A stretch of DNA of 6,746 nt from Dehalococcoidia bacterium CG2_30_46_9 (lineage in GTDB: Bacteria > Chloroflexota > Dehalococcoidia > GIF9 > AB-539-J10). Under the pieces are notes generated by a model. The model did no database searches. It worked only from the letters and a program-made list of their open reading frames with translations, and was not told the DNA's origin. Both the position numbers and the translations under genes were made by a program. The stretch spans positions 1-6,746 of the forward strand of contig MNYE01000040.1 in assembly GCA_001873005.1 (NCBI GenBank). The letters run 5' to 3'. This document shows, piece after piece, positions 5,985 to 6,746 of the stretch; the stretch's first letter is position 1, and every line of letters starts with the position of its first letter.

Positions 5985-6746
5985 ATGAGCGTGAAAATTG
6001 CCATCATTGGTTTACCCAAGAGTGGCAAAACAACCATATTTAATGCCTTAACCCGGGGCAGAGCGAAAGTTGGCACTTATTCTCCATCTCTAGCCCCAAA
6101 CATAGGCGTAACTAAGGTTTCCGATGCCAGATTGCCACTGCTGGAAAACATCTTCCAGCCGAAGAAAACTGTTCCTGCCGAGATAAGCTATGTTGACATC
6201 GCTTTTTCATCCCAGACTACCTTCTCTCAGGGAGAAATAAAAGGGGAATTTCTCAATTATTTAACTACTGCTGATGCTTTGCTTCAGGTGGTTCGTGCTT
6301 TCGCCGATGAAAAACTCCCTCATCCTCAGGGAAGCATAGACCCTAAACGGGATATAGCTACTATGGATTTAGAGCTTGCCTTCTCCGATTTAGCTATTAT
6401 CCAGAAAAGGCTTGACAAACTGGAAGTGAGTTTAAAAGGAGCCAAAGCACAGGAGCGTGGTGCGTACTTAAAAGAACAAGTCTTGCTACAAAAGCTCAAG
6501 TCAGCTCTGGAGAATGAAATTCCAATAAGGCAGCAAAACCTCAGTGGAGACGAACTTAAGGCTTTATCCAACTATCAATTTCTTACCGCTAAGCCTATGC
6601 TCATTATCCTTAATATAAAAGAGGAACAAATATCACAAGCTCCCCAGTTGGAGGAGGAAATAAGGTCAACTTATCCTCAATTTAACGTCATAGCTCTCTG
6701 TGGCAAGCTAGAAATGGAGTTATCTCAACTTGACGAAGCTGAAGCC
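5985..6746 (+). CDS. Divergent YchF/OLA1-like P-loop ATPase (N-terminal 254 residues)
   Basis: The gene is open to the right edge. The protein starts MSVKIAIIGLPKSGKTTIFN, whose GLPKSGKT (9-16) is a Walker A (G1) motif, here a variant of the YchF consensus GLPNVGKST. Later segments follow YchF closely: VSDARLPLLENIFQPKKTVPAE (45-66), the G3 region VDIA (70-73), DALLQVVRAF (97-106), HPQGSIDPKRDI (113-124), a helical, probably coiled-coil section (about 133-180), and KPMLIILNIKEE (203-214), whose N210 and E213 form the NxxE that gives YchF its preference for ATP. YchF binds ribosomes and responds to stress in other bacteria. Odd here: the DxxG glycine is phenylalanine (F74) and the histidine position of switch II is also phenylalanine (F80). 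The C-terminal TGS-like domain would lie outside the window. The ATG at 5985 follows an in-frame TAG at 5979. A GTG at 5991 is an alternative, with AGGA (5980-5983) at a proper 7-base distance. It is probably a paralog and not the standard YchF. Confidence 0.85.
   Translation, partial: MSVKIAIIGLPKSGKTTIFNALTRGRAKVGTYSPSLAPNIGVTKVSDARLPLLENIFQPKKTVPAEISYVDIAFSSQTTFSQGEIKGEFLNYLTTADALLQVVRAFADEKLPHPQGSIDPKRDIATMDLELAFSDLAIIQKRLDKLEVSLKGAKAQERGAYLKEQVLLQKLKSALENEIPIRQQNLSGDELKALSNYQFLTAKPMLIILNIKEEQISQAPQLEEEIRSTYPQFNVIALCGKLEMELSQLDEAEA

Noticed and set aside
1..6746. CRISPR array, tRNA or rRNA gene, transposase, phage or plasmid genes
   Set aside because: No regularly spaced direct repeats, cloverleaf-like segments, rRNA-like stretches or mobile-element proteins were seen on either strand.

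Overview
The window looks like a piece of a bacterial chromosome with compact, mostly co-oriented genes and moderate base composition. The DNA polymerase III delta subunit (HolA) marks it as bacterial. The style of HolA (an LWVMNSEIEKL-type core), an unusual YchF-like NTPase beside it, and a duplicated anion-type ABC permease would suit a Chloroflexota (Dehalococcoidia-like) or similar environmental lineage. That placement is a tentative inference from memory and not a search result.

Layout. Positions 1-1734, minus strand: an anion-type ABC importer, with a 540-residue permease made of two fused permease domains, followed 3 bases later by the start of its ATPase, which runs off the window. 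A 118-base gap (1735-1852) holds a plausible sigma70-type promoter for the transporter. Positions 1853-4766, minus strand: a tight three-gene cluster in the order flippase-like membrane protein, GT4 glycosyltransferase, NodB-type polysaccharide deacetylase, with a 6-base gap and then a 26-base overlap. Positions 4767-4847 are an AT-rich stretch with a 7-base periodic TCAAA repeat. Positions 4848-5885, minus strand: holA. Positions 5886-5984 are a divergent intergenic region crowded with three small inverted repeats, a strong Shine-Dalgarno sequence for holA and a good promoter for the plus-strand gene. Positions 5985-6746, plus strand: the first 254 codons of a divergent YchF/OLA1-like P-loop ATPase.

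How the genes work together. The membrane protein, glycosyltransferase and deacetylase most likely form one pathway that puts a sugar, probably an N-acetylated amino sugar, onto a lipid or polymer carrier, removes the acetyl group, and moves or anchors the product in the membrane. The glycosyltransferase resembles the PIG-A/PimB side of GT4, so the logic resembles the first two steps of GPI-anchor synthesis, with a NodB-fold enzyme in place of PIG-L. The transporter is probably a separate transcription unit for uptake of a small anion such as nitrate, sulfonate or a related compound; no substrate-binding protein is visible. HolA and the YchF-like ATPase are housekeeping-type genes read in opposite directions from a shared intergenic region.

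The most unusual items are the YchF-like protein, which keeps Walker A and the NxxE base-recognition motif but has lost the switch II glycine and histidine of YchF; its promoter, placed so that the mRNA would start at or next to the ATG; and the nested palindromes next to holA. No tRNA, rRNA, CRISPR array or insertion sequence was seen.
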